Below, piece by piece: positions 47,891-57,525 of a DNA stretch of 64,000 bases. The notes beneath the pieces were generated by a model. The model saw only the letters and a list, made by a program, of their open reading frames with translations, did not search any database and was not told where the DNA came from. This stretch comes from Clostridium saccharobutylicum DSM 13864 (GTDB taxonomy: Bacteria; Bacillota; Clostridia; Clostridiales; Clostridiaceae): assembly GCF_000473995.1 (NCBI RefSeq), contig NC_022571.1, forward strand, positions 1,390,501 to 1,454,500, read 5' to 3'. Position numbers and translations under genes: made by a program. Each line of letters opens with the position of its first letter. The stretch's first letter is position 1.

Positions 47891-48793
47891 ATGTATAATA
47901 TAAGTTTAGATGCAAGAAGTATGAATGTAAATAACAAAGAAAGTATTATGTATAAATTTAATAAGCAATACAATAATTACAGAAAGACTCAAAGTGCATT
48001 AAATAAAAGTAGCAATATTACTGGTATTGAAAAAAAAGATAATAAAAAAAATCAAGATGAACTTATGAAACAGAAGATAAGAAATATGAAAATGCAGTTA
48101 GCAATGAGTCAAGACTCAGAAGAAAATATTCAAAATGGAATGTTGATTTTACAAGAAAAAGAAACAAGCTTAAGTGCTATACAAGAAGTTGGTAATGAAC
48201 TTCGAGAATTATCAGAGCAATATAAAAATCCTAATTTGAATGATAAGGATAAAGGTGATATCGAAAAGCAGGCAGAAAAGTTATTGAATGGATTAGCAAA
48301 GTTAATGAATAAATCTAAGGAAGAAAGTAATACTATAGCAGATAATGCTATTCCTATAAAGGATTCAAATGGAAAGTACAATATAATATTATCAAGTTCT
48401 TTTAATATAACATTAGATACAGGTTCAGTAGATAATGGCCAGTTAAAGGAAAAAGATGAAAAGAATATGTTTAATAATAAACATTTTGAAAGTAAGATAA
48501 GTGTAAAAACATTGTTAAAAAAAACTTCTATAATTGAAGAAAGAATATTAAAGCCAGTACAGAAGGCTATAAAAGATGTAAATGATAAAAAAAACCATGT
48601 ATACACTAAATTTATGGATGAATATTCAGAATCAATAATTTCAATTAATAAATTATTCAATTTGGGTGGGATAAGTGAATATGAAAAAGATGCAAAACTG
48701 CAAATGCAACAATCAATTTATAATAATGCTTATGCATTGGAATTTCAATCTTTAAATATCAATAGAGATAATGTATTTAAATTACTAAGGTAG
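47891..48793 (+). CDS. Flagellin-like protein (divergent), no flagellar context
   Basis: A 300-residue, mostly helical protein. Residues about 55-150 follow the flagellin D1 pattern: LMKQKIRNMKMQLAMSQDSE, then ENIQNGMLILQEKETSLSAI and VGNELRELSEQYKN. The C-terminal 90 residues again fit: ILKPVQKAIKDVNDKKNHVY and QQSIYNNAYALEFQSLNINR, then DNVFKLLR, comparable to the flagellin ends NNILSQA...ANQxPQNVLSLLR. The N-terminal ND0 helix is much changed, and the hypervariable centre is short. GAAAGGTGAAATATT precedes ATG. No flagellar or motility gene is adjacent, and a terminator follows. A degenerate flagellin or a flagellin-fold protein with another role; function unknown. Confidence 0.7.
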   Translation: MYNISLDARSMNVNNKESIMYKFNKQYNNYRKTQSALNKSSNITGIEKKDNKKNQDELMKQKIRNMKMQLAMSQDSEENIQNGMLILQEKETSLSAIQEVGNELRELSEQYKNPNLNDKDKGDIEKQAEKLLNGLAKLMNKSKEESNTIADNAIPIKDSNGKYNIILSSSFNITLDTGSVDNGQLKEKDEKNMFNNKHFESKISVKTLLKKTSIIEERILKPVQKAIKDVNDKKNHVYTKFMDEYSESIISINKLFNLGGISEYEKDAKLQMQQSIYNNAYALEFQSLNINRDNVFKLLR

Positions 48794-48853
48794 TTTTAAA
48801 AATAATTATTATCAGCTGTATAAAAATATTTTTATCAAGGATATTTTTATTGA

Positions 48854-48896
48854 AAAATACAGACCTTTGGATAAAATCTTTAGGTCTGTATTTTTA
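48854..48896. terminator. Bidirectional terminator between flagellin-like gene and gltX
   Basis: AAATACAGACCT (48855-48866) pairs with AGGTCTGTATTT (48882-48893) with A-rich and T-rich outer flanks, serving convergent genes. Confidence 0.9.
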
Positions 48897-48901
48897 TGAA
48901 T

Positions 48902-50365
48902 TTATAAGTTTGCCTTTAAAAGTTCAATACCTTTATGCATTCTATTTAATGATTCTTCTTTTCCTAAGATTACTGCGATTTCAAAAGCACCACCTGGAGT
49001 GAATGATTTACCAGAAAGAGCAGTTCTTATTGGCCATAGCATTTGTCCATTCTTGATTTCTAAAGATTTAATTAATTCAAATACTTTTTCATGAAGGTAA
49101 TCTAAATTCCAGTTAGATTCATCAATAGATTCCAAAAGAGGTAATACTTTTTCTAAGTTTTCTAATGAAGTTTCTACTGTACTCTTCATTTTTTTATGAA
49201 CATAAAGATCAGTTGAGTATTGTGGTAATTCTTCAAGGAAATCTATTTGTTCCGGAATATCACTTAATACTTCACATCTTGTGTGCAATAAGTCAGAGAT
49301 TATTTTTAAGTCAAAATCTTTCTTTAATACCTTTTTATATTGTGGTATTGCAAGCTCATGGAATTCATCTAAGCTAAGTTTTCTTATATATTCTCCATTC
49401 ATCCATTTAAGTTTAGCATCATCAAAAATAGCAGGAGACTTACTTATATCTTTATAGTCGAATTTTTCAACTAATTCTTCAAGTGTAAATATTTCTTCGT
49501 TTGTTCCAGGGTTCCATCCAAGTAAAGCTATGTAGTTAAGTACAGCATCTTTTAGGTAACCTTTATCCATAAGATCTCCGAATGATGCATCACCATTTCT
49601 TTTTGATAATTTATTATGAGCATCTTTCATAATAGGAGGACAATGAACATAAACAGGAACATTCCAACCAAATGCTTCATATAATCTGTTATATTTAGGT
49701 GAAGAAGAAAGATATTCATTTCCTCTAACTATATGAGTTATACCCATTAAATGATCATCAACTACATTAGCAAAATTGTAAGTTGGTAGACCGTCTGATT
49801 TAATTAAAATCATGTCTTCGAGTTCAGAGTTATCTACAGAGATTTTACCATAAATAACATCATCAAAAGTAGTAGTTCCAGTAGTAGGGTTGTTTTGTCT
49901 TATTACATAAGGAATACCTTTTTCTAAGTTTTCTTGAATTTCTTCTTTTGAAAGGTGAGCACAATGTTTATCATATTTAAATGGTCTTTTTAGAGCTTCA
50001 GCATTTTCTCTAAGCATATCTAATCTATCTTTAGAGCAGAAGCAGTAGTAAGCTTCACCTTTTTCAACTAATTTTTTTGCATATTCAAGATAAATATCTT
50101 TTCTTTCACTTTGTACATAAGGTCCAACGTCTCCACCAACATCTGGGCCTTCATCGTGATTAAGACCTGTTAACTTAAGTGTGTTATATATAATATCAAC
50201 AGCACCTTCAACTAATCTTTCTTGGTCAGTATCTTCTATTCTTAAGATAAAATCTCCATTTTCATGTTTAGCGATAAGATAAGCATAAAGAGCTGTTCTT
50301 AAATTACCAACATGCATGTAACCCGTAGGGCTAGGTGCAAATCTTGTTCTAATTTTATTTGACAT
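48902..50365 (-). CDS. gltX: Glutamyl-tRNA synthetase
   Basis: Charges tRNA-Glu; class I enzyme of 487 residues. The HIGH region [19 protein letters not shown] is at residues 9-27 and the KMSKS equivalent is in [13 protein letters not shown] (near 247-259). A C-terminal helical anticodon-binding domain follows. In many Firmicutes such an enzyme also makes Glu-tRNA-Gln for the GatCAB route; this cannot be told from the sequence. Start ATG 50365 is chosen since AGGAG lies 8 bases upstream; a GTG at 50374 would overlap the site. No T-box is seen ahead. Confidence 0.96.
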   Translation of the reverse strand: MSNKIRTRFAPSPTGYMHVGNLRTALYAYLIAKHENGDFILRIEDTDQERLVEGAVDIIYNTLKLTGLNHDEGPDVGGDVGPYVQSERKDIYLEYAKKLVEKGEAYYCFCSKDRLDMLRENAEALKRPFKYDKHCAHLSKEEIQENLEKGIPYVIRQNNPTTGTTTFDDVIYGKISVDNSELEDMILIKSDGLPTYNFANVVDDHLMGITHIVRGNEYLSSSPKYNRLYEAFGWNVPVYVHCPPIMKDAHNKLSKRNGDASFGDLMDKGYLKDAVLNYIALLGWNPGTNEEIFTLEELVEKFDYKDISKSPAIFDDAKLKWMNGEYIRKLSLDEFHELAIPQYKKVLKKDFDLKIISDLLHTRCEVLSDIPEQIDFLEELPQYSTDLYVHKKMKSTVETSLENLEKVLPLLESIDESNWNLDYLHEKVFELIKSLEIKNGQMLWPIRTALSGKSFTPGGAFEIAVILGKEESLNRMHKGIELLKANL

Positions 50366-50651
50366 ATTTTTCACTCCTATAAATTTAGTTTTTCATGTAT
50401 TTTAGGGATATTTAAAGAATAATAATTAAGCATTAAGATAGCCTATAGTTTATTATATCCCTTATTTAAAATTGTGCATCATGTATTTATCACGATTGCG
50501 TACACTTTAACAATAATTCTATGATAGCTCAATGAATATTTGATGTCAATATTTCTTATATATAAGTAAAGAGATATTGATGCAAAAAAACAATAAAATA
50601 GTAAATGAATTACTTAATACCAAAAAAATTATCTATTAGAAAGTATTATAT

Positions 50652-51533
50652 TTACTTTTTTGTTATTAATTTACCATTAGAAGATAATATTATAGTACCA
50701 TTTGTATCTGTTCTATAAATAGTAATTTTGTTTTTTTTCAAACGCTCAAGGATATCATCGTTTGGGTGATTATAAACATTACCTTCTCCTACAGAAATCA
50801 CACCTATTGAAGGATTAACTTTTTTTAGAAAATTTTCACTTGTAGATGTTGATGAACCATGATGACCTATTTTGAGAATATCAGCACTTATGTCATCATT
50901 ATTAGACAATAGTTCTTTTTCTATATCATTTTGAGCATCTCCAGTAAATAAGAATGATGTTTTACCATATTCAATTTTCATTACAGGTGAATAATTATTT
51001 AAATTTTCATAATCATTCTTTGTTGGAGAAAATATTGTAACCCGTGTATTATTACCGAGATTAATTGTATTAGTTCCACGTTTTATTACGTTTATTTTCA
51101 ATTTCTTTGATTTTAAAGCATCTACCATATTTTCGAAGGTTTTTGTGTTAGACTGAATCTTTGGTGCATAAAAATCAGTAATTTTATAGGAGTTAATTAC
51201 ATTAGCCATATTACCAATATGATCCTCATGGGGATGAGTTGCAATTACGTAATCAAGTTTTTTTAAATTAAGTGAATTCAAATAATTTAAAAACTTTTTC
51301 TTATCTGATTTTGGACCTGAATCGATTAAGAGATTTTTATTGTTTACTTGAATAAGAATACAATCACCTTGGCCTACATCTATATAGTGTACAAGCATTT
51401 TATTAGATTGTAGTTGGGAGGAATCGTCTTCAGAGGTTAATAAAATATTATATCCTGTTATTAAAGTAAAAAATAATATGATAACTAAGTACAGAAATGA
51501 ATGTTTGTAATTAATTCGATAATGTTTAATCAT
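50652..51533 (-). CDS. ComEC-like metallo-beta-lactamase-fold hydrolase
   Basis: A 293-residue secreted or membrane-anchored protein with one N-terminal hydrophobic helix (SFLYLVIILFFTLITGYNIL). The MBL core matches the C-terminal domain of ComEC: HYIDVGQGDCILIQ (near 49-62), the metal motif ATHPHEDHIGN (near 99-109), FLFTGDAQND and LKIGHHGSSTSTS. ComEC forms the DNA uptake channel, but here the channel part is missing, so this stand-alone enzyme is possibly an extracellular nuclease or phosphodiesterase. The ribosome binding site AGGAGC is 17 bases before ATG, which is long. Confidence 0.85.
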   Translation of the reverse strand: MIKHYRINYKHSFLYLVIILFFTLITGYNILLTSEDDSSQLQSNKMLVHYIDVGQGDCILIQVNNKNLLIDSGPKSDKKKFLNYLNSLNLKKLDYVIATHPHEDHIGNMANVINSYKITDFYAPKIQSNTKTFENMVDALKSKKLKINVIKRGTNTINLGNNTRVTIFSPTKNDYENLNNYSPVMKIEYGKTSFLFTGDAQNDIEKELLSNNDDISADILKIGHHGSSTSTSENFLKKVNPSIGVISVGEGNVYNHPNDDILERLKKNKITIYRTDTNGTIILSSNGKLITKK

Positions 51534-52007
51534 AAATTTAAGTTAACGCTCCTATCTATAAACTATTCCAGCATAATATTAAAAAAATATAAACGTAGAT
51601 ATTATTAAAAGAATTTATAATGCCAACAATTTACATGATATATATTACAATTATAGTAAAATATTGTAAACAAGAAAAGGGGGAATATAATTCAATAATA
51701 AATTCAATAATCACATCACGAACAAGCATCGATAAAAAAATAAAATAATATGTATTATTTATAAAAATCAAATTTAACTTCATTATTATTAATATAATAT
51801 AACATAAAATTATAAAGTTTATTTATACGATTTCAATGCGATGATAGATGAAAAAACTTAGCTGTAAGTAATTACAAATGATACAAAAATGCAAAAAACA
51901 TAGGTTGAATATTGCAAAAAATATGATATAATTAAATCAATATGCAGGAATTCAATGAAAAAATGCAATTTATAAGTATTAAAAAATTCATATCGGGGGG
52001 TTAATTA
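51534..52007. other. Divergent gap with a SigA promoter for the P-loop kinase-like gene
   Basis: 474 AT-rich bases. TTGAAT (51905-51910) and TATAAT (51927-51932), spacer 16, form a good promoter for the downstream gene, and GGGGGG at 51995-52000 is its ribosome binding site. No other structured element was found. Confidence 0.55.
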
Positions 52008-53759
52008 ATGAAAAAAGAATTTTCAATGAGCAATGATAAGGTAATGATAAACTTTACGGCTAAGTACTGTAATAGTTTTGAATCTATACTAGAAAGTAGT
52101 GGATTTAGACGAATTTTAGAAGTCTATTTGAGAAGAGCTAAAAAGAAGAATTCATTATCATATAGATATTTAAAACAAGAATTAGAAACAGACAGTCTTA
52201 TAGATATTAGAAGAGATTTGATACAAATTATAAAATATTTAACAGTTATGAATTTAGAAGAAGTTATTAATATAAATGAGCGTTATGAATCACTTTTACA
52301 AGATAAAGACAGATTTATAGCATTTATAGAAGATTTTTATCTTTTTTGGAGAAAACTTGAAAGATATACAATAGTTCATAGATATAAAGTACAACAAGGT
52401 CTAGCAGCTGCTAGCTTTACAGAAGCAAATGCTAATTTTTCAACTTTAATTTTAAATTTATATAGAAAAATTGAAATGCATGTTGTAGGATATCAACCAA
52501 AAGTCTACAGACAAATTCCAGCTGGAGGAAATGCATGTATTATGATACATGAGTTGGAATGGGCAAGACCAGAAGGATATGAAGCTTTAGAGGATATACC
52601 TTTTATAGATCATATACTTTTAGAAACTCCATTTATAACTTATCCAAAGAAAAATACAAGAGATGGTATGTTTGCTGAGGTAGACCAGAATCCATTAAAA
52701 TATGCTGATATTAATAAGGATCATTGGTTCTGTTATCCAGCTAAAATTGGAGGACTACTTACTTTCATTTATTTCCATAGAGATTTTATGGAACATGGAA
52801 TAACTTTATGTAATCTATTTGAAATGGCAAGAACTGAAGAGACAAGAGGTAGAAAGCCAGATATTGTATATGTATTTGGTGCTAAAGATGAAGGAGAAGA
52901 ACTTAAAACAGTATTTTATGATGATGAAAAAAATAATATAATGCTTGGATATATTAATCATTCAGAGAAAATTGATTACTTTGGCTATATAAAGAAAATG
53001 ACATTGACTCTTTATAACTTAATAATGATAAAAAGAGGATTCTTACCAATACATGGATCTATGGTCAACATTCTTCTTAAGAGTGGAGACGTAGCTAATG
53101 TTGTTATTATGGGGGACAGTGGTGCTGGTAAATCAGAAAGTTTAGAGGCATTTAGAAGTTTAAGTGAGGATTATATTTCAGATATGACTATAATCTTTGA
53201 TGATATGGGTACATTTAAGATAGAAGATGGTGTAATCAATGGTTATGGCACAGAAATAGGCGCTTTTGTTAGATTAGATGACTTGGATCAAGGTTATGCA
53301 TTTAAAGAAATGGATAGAAGTATATTTATGAATCCTGACAAAGTTAATGCTAGATTAGTTGTACCAGTATCATCATATAAGGAAATAACTAAGGGACATC
53401 CAGTGAATTTCTTCTTCTATGCTAATAATTATGAAGGTGCTGAAGAAGGTGGAAAATACTTAAATTATTTTACAACGCCTGAAGAAGCTATAAAAGTATT
53501 TAAAGCAGGTGCTAGAATGGCAAAAGGAACGACTACTGAGAAAGGACTTGTAGAATCCTTTTTTGCAAATCCATTTGGACCAGCACAAAAGCAAGAGGAA
53601 ACAAATATTCTTATAGATAAATATTTTAAGGCTATGTTTGAAAGTGGTCAAGTTAAAGTTGGTCAAATCAGAACTTGCTTAGGAGTGCCAGGGCAAGAAA
53701 AGGAAGGTCCAAGAAATGCAGCAATAGAGTTGTTTGATGAGATAAAGAAAATGAAATAG
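52008..53759 (+). CDS. PEPCK/HPr-kinase-like P-loop protein of unknown substrate
   Basis: A 583-residue cytoplasmic protein. Residues 1-200 are helical and novel to me. The C-terminal half contains a P-loop in VVIMGDSGAGKSESLEAF (369-376 is GDSGAGKS), like the GXSGXGKSE loop shared by HPr kinase/phosphorylase and the PEP carboxykinase fold, preceded by LPIHGSMVNI as in the HPrK fold and followed by DDMGTFK (Walker-B-like). The Cys-containing NACIMIHELEWARPEG motif is at about 171-187. Clostridia carry such proteins as PEPCK-like entries; a gluconeogenic enzyme is not proven. It has its own promoter and stands alone. Confidence 0.75.
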   Translation: MKKEFSMSNDKVMINFTAKYCNSFESILESSGFRRILEVYLRRAKKKNSLSYRYLKQELETDSLIDIRRDLIQIIKYLTVMNLEEVININERYESLLQDKDRFIAFIEDFYLFWRKLERYTIVHRYKVQQGLAAASFTEANANFSTLILNLYRKIEMHVVGYQPKVYRQIPAGGNACIMIHELEWARPEGYEALEDIPFIDHILLETPFITYPKKNTRDGMFAEVDQNPLKYADINKDHWFCYPAKIGGLLTFIYFHRDFMEHGITLCNLFEMARTEETRGRKPDIVYVFGAKDEGEELKTVFYDDEKNNIMLGYINHSEKIDYFGYIKKMTLTLYNLIMIKRGFLPIHGSMVNILLKSGDVANVVIMGDSGAGKSESLEAFRSLSEDYISDMTIIFDDMGTFKIEDGVINGYGTEIGAFVRLDDLDQGYAFKEMDRSIFMNPDKVNARLVVPVSSYKEITKGHPVNFFFYANNYEGAEEGGKYLNYFTTPEEAIKVFKAGARMAKGTTTEKGLVESFFANPFGPAQKQEETNILIDKYFKAMFESGQVKVGQIRTCLGVPGQEKEGPRNAAIELFDEIKKMK

Positions 53760-53930
53760 AATGTAATATAATTGTGAAAAATAACAGATTAATGGTGTGG
53801 TTATTTTATATTTAGCATATTTGTAAGTCTTAATTATAATTGTTTTTTACAAGTTATGATTAAAAACTTACAAATGTAATTGTTATAAAATAGTATAGTA
53901 TTTTATCTGTTATTTTTTATTTATATAAAG

Positions 53931-53968
53931 AAAAAAGGATTAAGGTAATTTTACCTTAATCCTTTTTT
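53931..53968. terminator. Terminator between convergent P-loop gene and ABC-permease-like gene
   Basis: AAAAAAGGATTAAGGTAA pairs with TTACCTTAATCCTTTTTT, almost without a loop, with A- and T-rich flanks on both sides. It lies after the minus-strand gene's 3' end (overlapping its last codons) and serves both strands. Confidence 0.85.
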
Positions 53969-54711
53969 AATTTATTTTTTAATGTTTTAAATATATGATT
54001 AAATGGATTTGATGAAATATTACGTAAATTATGAAATTTTTTGTTATTAAAATTAAATCTAACTTTATCTAAGACAGTTTCAAAGTTCTTTACTTTATCG
54101 AGAGCCTTTTCTCGTGTAGAATTGAATACTAGAAAAGGTTTTTCAAAAAAGAAATTAGATGATGCAAATTGAAGAGGATAAAATCTATTAATTTGTGCTA
54201 ATGAAGATAAAGTGAATCCAAGATCCACAATAAAATATATAACTAAAGCATAAACAAACATATTGCCAAACATTCTTGGAATATGAATAACCGCTTCATT
54301 AACTATAGGATGTAAAATTCGTATTACACCAACTTCACAAGTTCCCCAAAATAAAGAATAAGGTAAACAAACTCTGCCATGTATATTGAATGGATCGTCT
54401 GCATAATCCCACCACTTAGCTTTAAAAGTTTTCTCCAAAACAAATCCAGTCAAATATTCTAACGCTGATGTTAAGAAAAATCCTAATAAAAATAATATTA
54501 AAATATTATTTTTAAAACTATCTAAAATTATAACGAGAGATGATATAGTAAAACCATATATGGGACAAAATGGTCCGTGTAAAAATCCCCTGTTGACAAA
54601 TCGATGTTCATTTTTAAAATAATATAATACTTCTAAGCACCAACCTGAAAAAGAGTAAAATGCAAAATAAAATATTAAAGTATAGTAATTAAAATCCAAC
54701 ATAGTATGCAA
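53956..54711 (-). CDS. Putative ABC transporter permease (CmpB-like, DUF1113)
   Basis: An integral membrane protein of about 250 residues with five to six helices. The family core is visible in the N-terminal FYSFSGWCLEVLYYFKNEHR and FVNRGFLHGPFCPIYGFTIS. Despite its family name no ATPase or binding protein accompanies it. The basic C-terminal 50 residues (KVRFNFNNKKFHNLRN) are cytoplasmic. The start is ambiguous: TTG 54711 is 11 bases after GGGAGG, ATG 54702 is 20 bases after it; I retain TTG. It shares a terminator with the convergent gene. Function unknown. Confidence 0.8.
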   Translation of the reverse strand: MHTMLDFNYYTLIFYFAFYSFSGWCLEVLYYFKNEHRFVNRGFLHGPFCPIYGFTISSLVIILDSFKNNILILFLLGFFLTSALEYLTGFVLEKTFKAKWWDYADDPFNIHGRVCLPYSLFWGTCEVGVIRILHPIVNEAVIHIPRMFGNMFVYALVIYFIVDLGFTLSSLAQINRFYPLQFASSNFFFEKPFLVFNSTREKALDKVKNFETVLDKVRFNFNNKKFHNLRNISSNPFNHIFKTLKNKLKKD

Positions 54712-54829
54712 ATATATACTAACCTCCCTAGTAAACTTAACATGTAGAATATACTATATTATATACCATAAAGTAAAAAAAAAAAATTAATTTTACATTA
54801 AAAATTTCTTATAAGGATTTAAATATTAA

Positions 54830-54864
54830 TAAAAAAAGTATCACTCTTTTAAGAAGCGATACTT
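54830..54864 (-). terminator. Terminator after the DUF378 gene
   Basis: On the minus strand AAGTATCGCTTCTT and AAGAGTGATACTT pair with one mismatch and are followed by a T run. Confidence 0.7.
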
Positions 54865-54885
54865 ATTATATGTAAGATTAACAAT

Positions 54886-55083
54886 TTAAGAAGCTCTTTC
54901 TTTAGCAAAAAATGAAATTGAATATAAACTTGCAATTCCAACTAATGCATAAATAATTCTAGTTAATGATGAAAAACTTCCGAAAAGAGAACTAACTAAG
55001 TTAAATTGAAAGAAACTAATTAATCCCCAATTGACACCACCTATAATCATTAGTAAAAGTGCAATTGAATCTAAAACTTTCAT
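54886..55083 (-). CDS. DUF378 small membrane protein
   Basis: A 65-residue protein with two membrane helices (SIALLLMIIGGVNWGLISFF and IIYALVGIASLYSISFF) joined by a short loop. The GGVNWGL motif in helix 1 is diagnostic for the DUF378 family, whose function is unknown. GAAGGATGTGTTTTT precedes ATG. It lies alone between the terminator at 54830 and the Lrp-type regulator gene. Confidence 0.85.
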   Translation of the reverse strand: MKVLDSIALLLMIIGGVNWGLISFFQFNLVSSLFGSFSSLTRIIYALVGIASLYSISFFAKERAS

Positions 55084-55165
55084 AAAAACACATCCTTCAT
55101 TTTTATATAAATATAGTATAAGCAGAAAATGTGTTTTTATACTTGCTATTCTTTACAAAATTAAT

Positions 55166-55633
55166 TTATAAAGAAATATTTCTATCTATTGGTTGAGATA
55201 AAGAAATGAAAGTATCAGTTCTTTGTATTCCAGTAATTACGTTAATTTTATTTAGTAAAACATCCTGTAAGTCAGATATATTACTACACACAACTTTGGC
55301 AAACATAGAAAAACTACCAGTAGTTAAATGTAGTTCAACAACTTCTTTTATTTTAGACATTTCATCAAGTACTGAATTAAAAGAAGAGGCTTTGTCTACA
55401 TATATACCAACAAAACAACATACATCATATCCTAATTTAGCAAGATTTAAAACGATTCTGGATCCCTTTATTATTCCTAAGTCCTCCATTTTTTTCATTC
55501 TAACATGAATAGTACCACCACTAACATGACATATTCTTGCGATTTCTAAATATGGAGTTCTGCAATCCTTTATTAATAATTCTAATATTTGTAAATCTAA
55601 TTCATCCAAATGAGCATTTGAAACTAAAGCCAT
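55166..55633 (-). CDS. Lrp/AsnC-family transcriptional regulator
   Basis: A 155-residue DNA-binding protein. The N-terminal helix-turn-helix is ELDLQILELLIKDCRTPYLE followed by IARICHVSGGTIHVRMKKME (about residues 10-50). The C-terminal RAM domain (about 70-145, with GYDVCCFVGIYVDKASSF) binds an amino acid or related effector. Such proteins usually control amino-acid metabolism; the target is unknown and no operator could be identified. AGGTGATACA precedes ATG. The gene is divergent from the small membrane protein at 55880. Confidence 0.9.
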   Translation of the reverse strand: MALVSNAHLDELDLQILELLIKDCRTPYLEIARICHVSGGTIHVRMKKMEDLGIIKGSRIVLNLAKLGYDVCCFVGIYVDKASSFNSVLDEMSKIKEVVELHLTTGSFSMFAKVVCSNISDLQDVLLNKINVITGIQRTDTFISLSQPIDRNISL

Positions 55634-55879
55634 TGTATCACCTCTTAATAATTTTGTAGTCCATTTTTTTTATTTTATCAAATATTAAGCTAAAATTAAA
55701 GCAAAAACTATAATATTGTAAAAATAAATTTATAATTTTGATATTTTGATAAAAAATTATATGCATATATAATGAAAAATATTTATAATATGTTAAATAA
55801 TGCTTTGAGAATGCTTGATAATATTATAAATTTAAACTAATATTAATTATATAGACTTTTCGAGGAGGATATGTGACTA

Positions 55880-56203
55880 ATGAGTATTTTATTTACAATT
55901 CTTTCATTTATATTAACCCTAGTTATCATATTAGGGATTTATGTATTATGTAGGAAATTTATATTTACTAAGGTACGTATAAACAAGTGGATTCCACTAT
56001 CTATAGCAATTGTTTTATTTATTGCTCAAATGTTTTTACCTACAAATAATGTATATGTTAGATATATATTACCACTATTTCCTGTTTTATTTTTCTTATG
56101 GTTTATGGATATTATGCAAACAGGTAAGGCTAAAAAGAACGAAAAACAAATTATAATTAAACCTAAAGCTAAACCAAATAGAGTAAGAAATAAAAATAAG
56201 TAG
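55880..56203 (+). CDS. Small membrane protein, unknown function
   Basis: A 107-residue protein with three hydrophobic helices (about residues 3-25, 37-51 and 59-74) and a very basic tail (KAKKNEKQIIIKPKAKPNRV). I recognise no family. GAGGAGG lies about 11 bases before ATG. Its terminator (56202-56229) overlaps the 3' end of the convergent PHP gene. It may be involved in membrane organisation, but nothing shows this. Confidence 0.75.
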   Translation: MSILFTILSFILTLVIILGIYVLCRKFIFTKVRINKWIPLSIAIVLFIAQMFLPTNNVYVRYILPLFPVLFFLWFMDIMQTGKAKKNEKQIIIKPKAKPNRVRNKNK

Positions 56204-56229
56204 AAGTCGGATTAAAAACCGACTTCTTT
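56202..56229. terminator. Terminator between the small membrane protein and the PHP gene
   Basis: AGAAGTCGG and CCGACTTCT pair around ATTAAAAA, with T run TTT. It overlaps the PHP gene's stop on the other strand. Confidence 0.85.
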
Positions 56230-57232
56230 ATTCTCTAAAGATAGGGGAACTTATGGCGATTTTATGATTGTCAAGAATTACTTTAATCACGTACCAATGT
56301 TCATTTGGTGATGGTTCATGATTATACAGATATTTTATTCTATCTAAATTTAAATCACATATTTTTTTTATTGCGGTTCCTCCAGCAGAAATAATATGAA
56401 TTTCTGATATTTTATGAACAGAATCGTGAACAAAAATTGAAAATTGTAAGTATTCATTATTAAAAGGTATTATGTTTCCCATAAAATTATCATTTATAGT
56501 AAAGTACATAGATAATGTACTAGATTCAGTGGAATAAGTTCGACGATTTCTAAATGCATTAATTAACGAATTAATTGTAAGTTCAGTATCAACTACACAG
56601 GTTAAATTTTCATCGTCACCAAAATTCAACCTATGATTATCTTGGCCATTTATGGCACCTAATTTCCATCCATTATCAAGTAAAAAATAATAATATTTTT
56701 CATATCGTACATATTTATTTGGATGTGAACCATTTCCAACTTCTATAGATGTTATCAATTTATTTAATATAGGATTGTATTCTAAGTTTTCTATTTGTTT
56801 ATGAGGATGATTAATCGATATAAAGGCGGAAGGATTATTGAGCATCCATAAAGTGAGTAATTGGAAGTTGTTTACAGTTCCGGTGAAAAATCTATTAGGA
56901 TTTACTATGTTGATGTCACCAAAAGGATTAGTTTTACTTTCAAATCCTATTATTGCTAAAAAGTTATCATGTTTTTTATTATAACGTGATGCTAGGTATT
57001 TAGCAGCTTCCCATTTACTCAATTCATTTCCTTTTACTCTAACTGGCTTAGTTAAATAATTATTGTGATCTGTTAAAATTAAAAAATTAAGACCGTTATG
57101 CCTTGCATAATCAAAGGCTTCCATAGGAGTACCCTTTCCAGTTGAGAAAGCACAATGTGCATGAGGGATACCATAGTAGAATTTTAAATCGTTCAAATTA
57201 AACTTATTCGTAGTTGATTTCTTTTTACCCAA
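56228..57232 (-). CDS. PHP-domain metal-dependent hydrolase
   Basis: A 334-residue protein of the polymerase-and-histidinol-phosphatase superfamily. Visible metal-binding motifs are YGIPHAHCAFSTGKG (near residues 18-32), NFLILTDHNNYL (D-H pair, near 49-60), FISINHPHKQIENLEY and NGQDNHRLNFGDDENL. The C-terminal 90 residues form a beta domain (MYFTINDNFMGNIIPF). Probably a phosphoesterase; the substrate is unknown. Start is TTG 57232 preceded by AGAGGTTATAGTA; no better ATG lies within the first 38 residues. Confidence 0.85.
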   Translation of the reverse strand: MGKKKSTTNKFNLNDLKFYYGIPHAHCAFSTGKGTPMEAFDYARHNGLNFLILTDHNNYLTKPVRVKGNELSKWEAAKYLASRYNKKHDNFLAIIGFESKTNPFGDINIVNPNRFFTGTVNNFQLLTLWMLNNPSAFISINHPHKQIENLEYNPILNKLITSIEVGNGSHPNKYVRYEKYYYFLLDNGWKLGAINGQDNHRLNFGDDENLTCVVDTELTINSLINAFRNRRTYSTESSTLSMYFTINDNFMGNIIPFNNEYLQFSIFVHDSVHKISEIHIISAGGTAIKKICDLNLDRIKYLYNHEPSPNEHWYVIKVILDNHKIAISSPIFRE

Positions 57233-57331
57233 TACTATAACCTCTAAAAATTATTTATAATATATAATATTAGGTAAGAACATAAAATAATGACAACAAG
57301 TCTATGTAATGATAAAATAACTTTAGTATTT

Positions 57332-57525
57332 AGGCACATTCAAAAAATGCGAAGCATTTTGATTAATGATGAATATGAATAATTAAGGAAAAAATCTTAT
57401 TGGATTTTAAATTAAAGTGCTTGCACTTAATAAATTTAAATTTTGCAAAGGAAAACATTCTTAAATCATTCATCATTAATCATTCATTTATTTTGTTTCA
57501 CAAAATATTAAGTGAGGTGGAAAAT
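57332..57525. repeat. Multi-hairpin repeat region upstream of the gamma-carbonic anhydrase
   Basis: Begins TTAGGCACATTC. Contains AAAATGCGAAGCATTTT (57345-57361, perfect hairpin), the 14-base perfect inverted pair GATTAATGATGAAT (57361-57374) and ATTCATCATTAATC (57468-57481), and AAGTGCTTGCACTT (57416-57429, perfect palindrome). The whole is very AT-rich and resembles a chain of small hairpins. No ORF of its own. Confidence 0.5.

Noticed and set aside
50652..51533. Full competence gene comEC
   Set aside because: Only the metallo-hydrolase domain and one membrane helix are present; the channel-forming Competence domain is absent.
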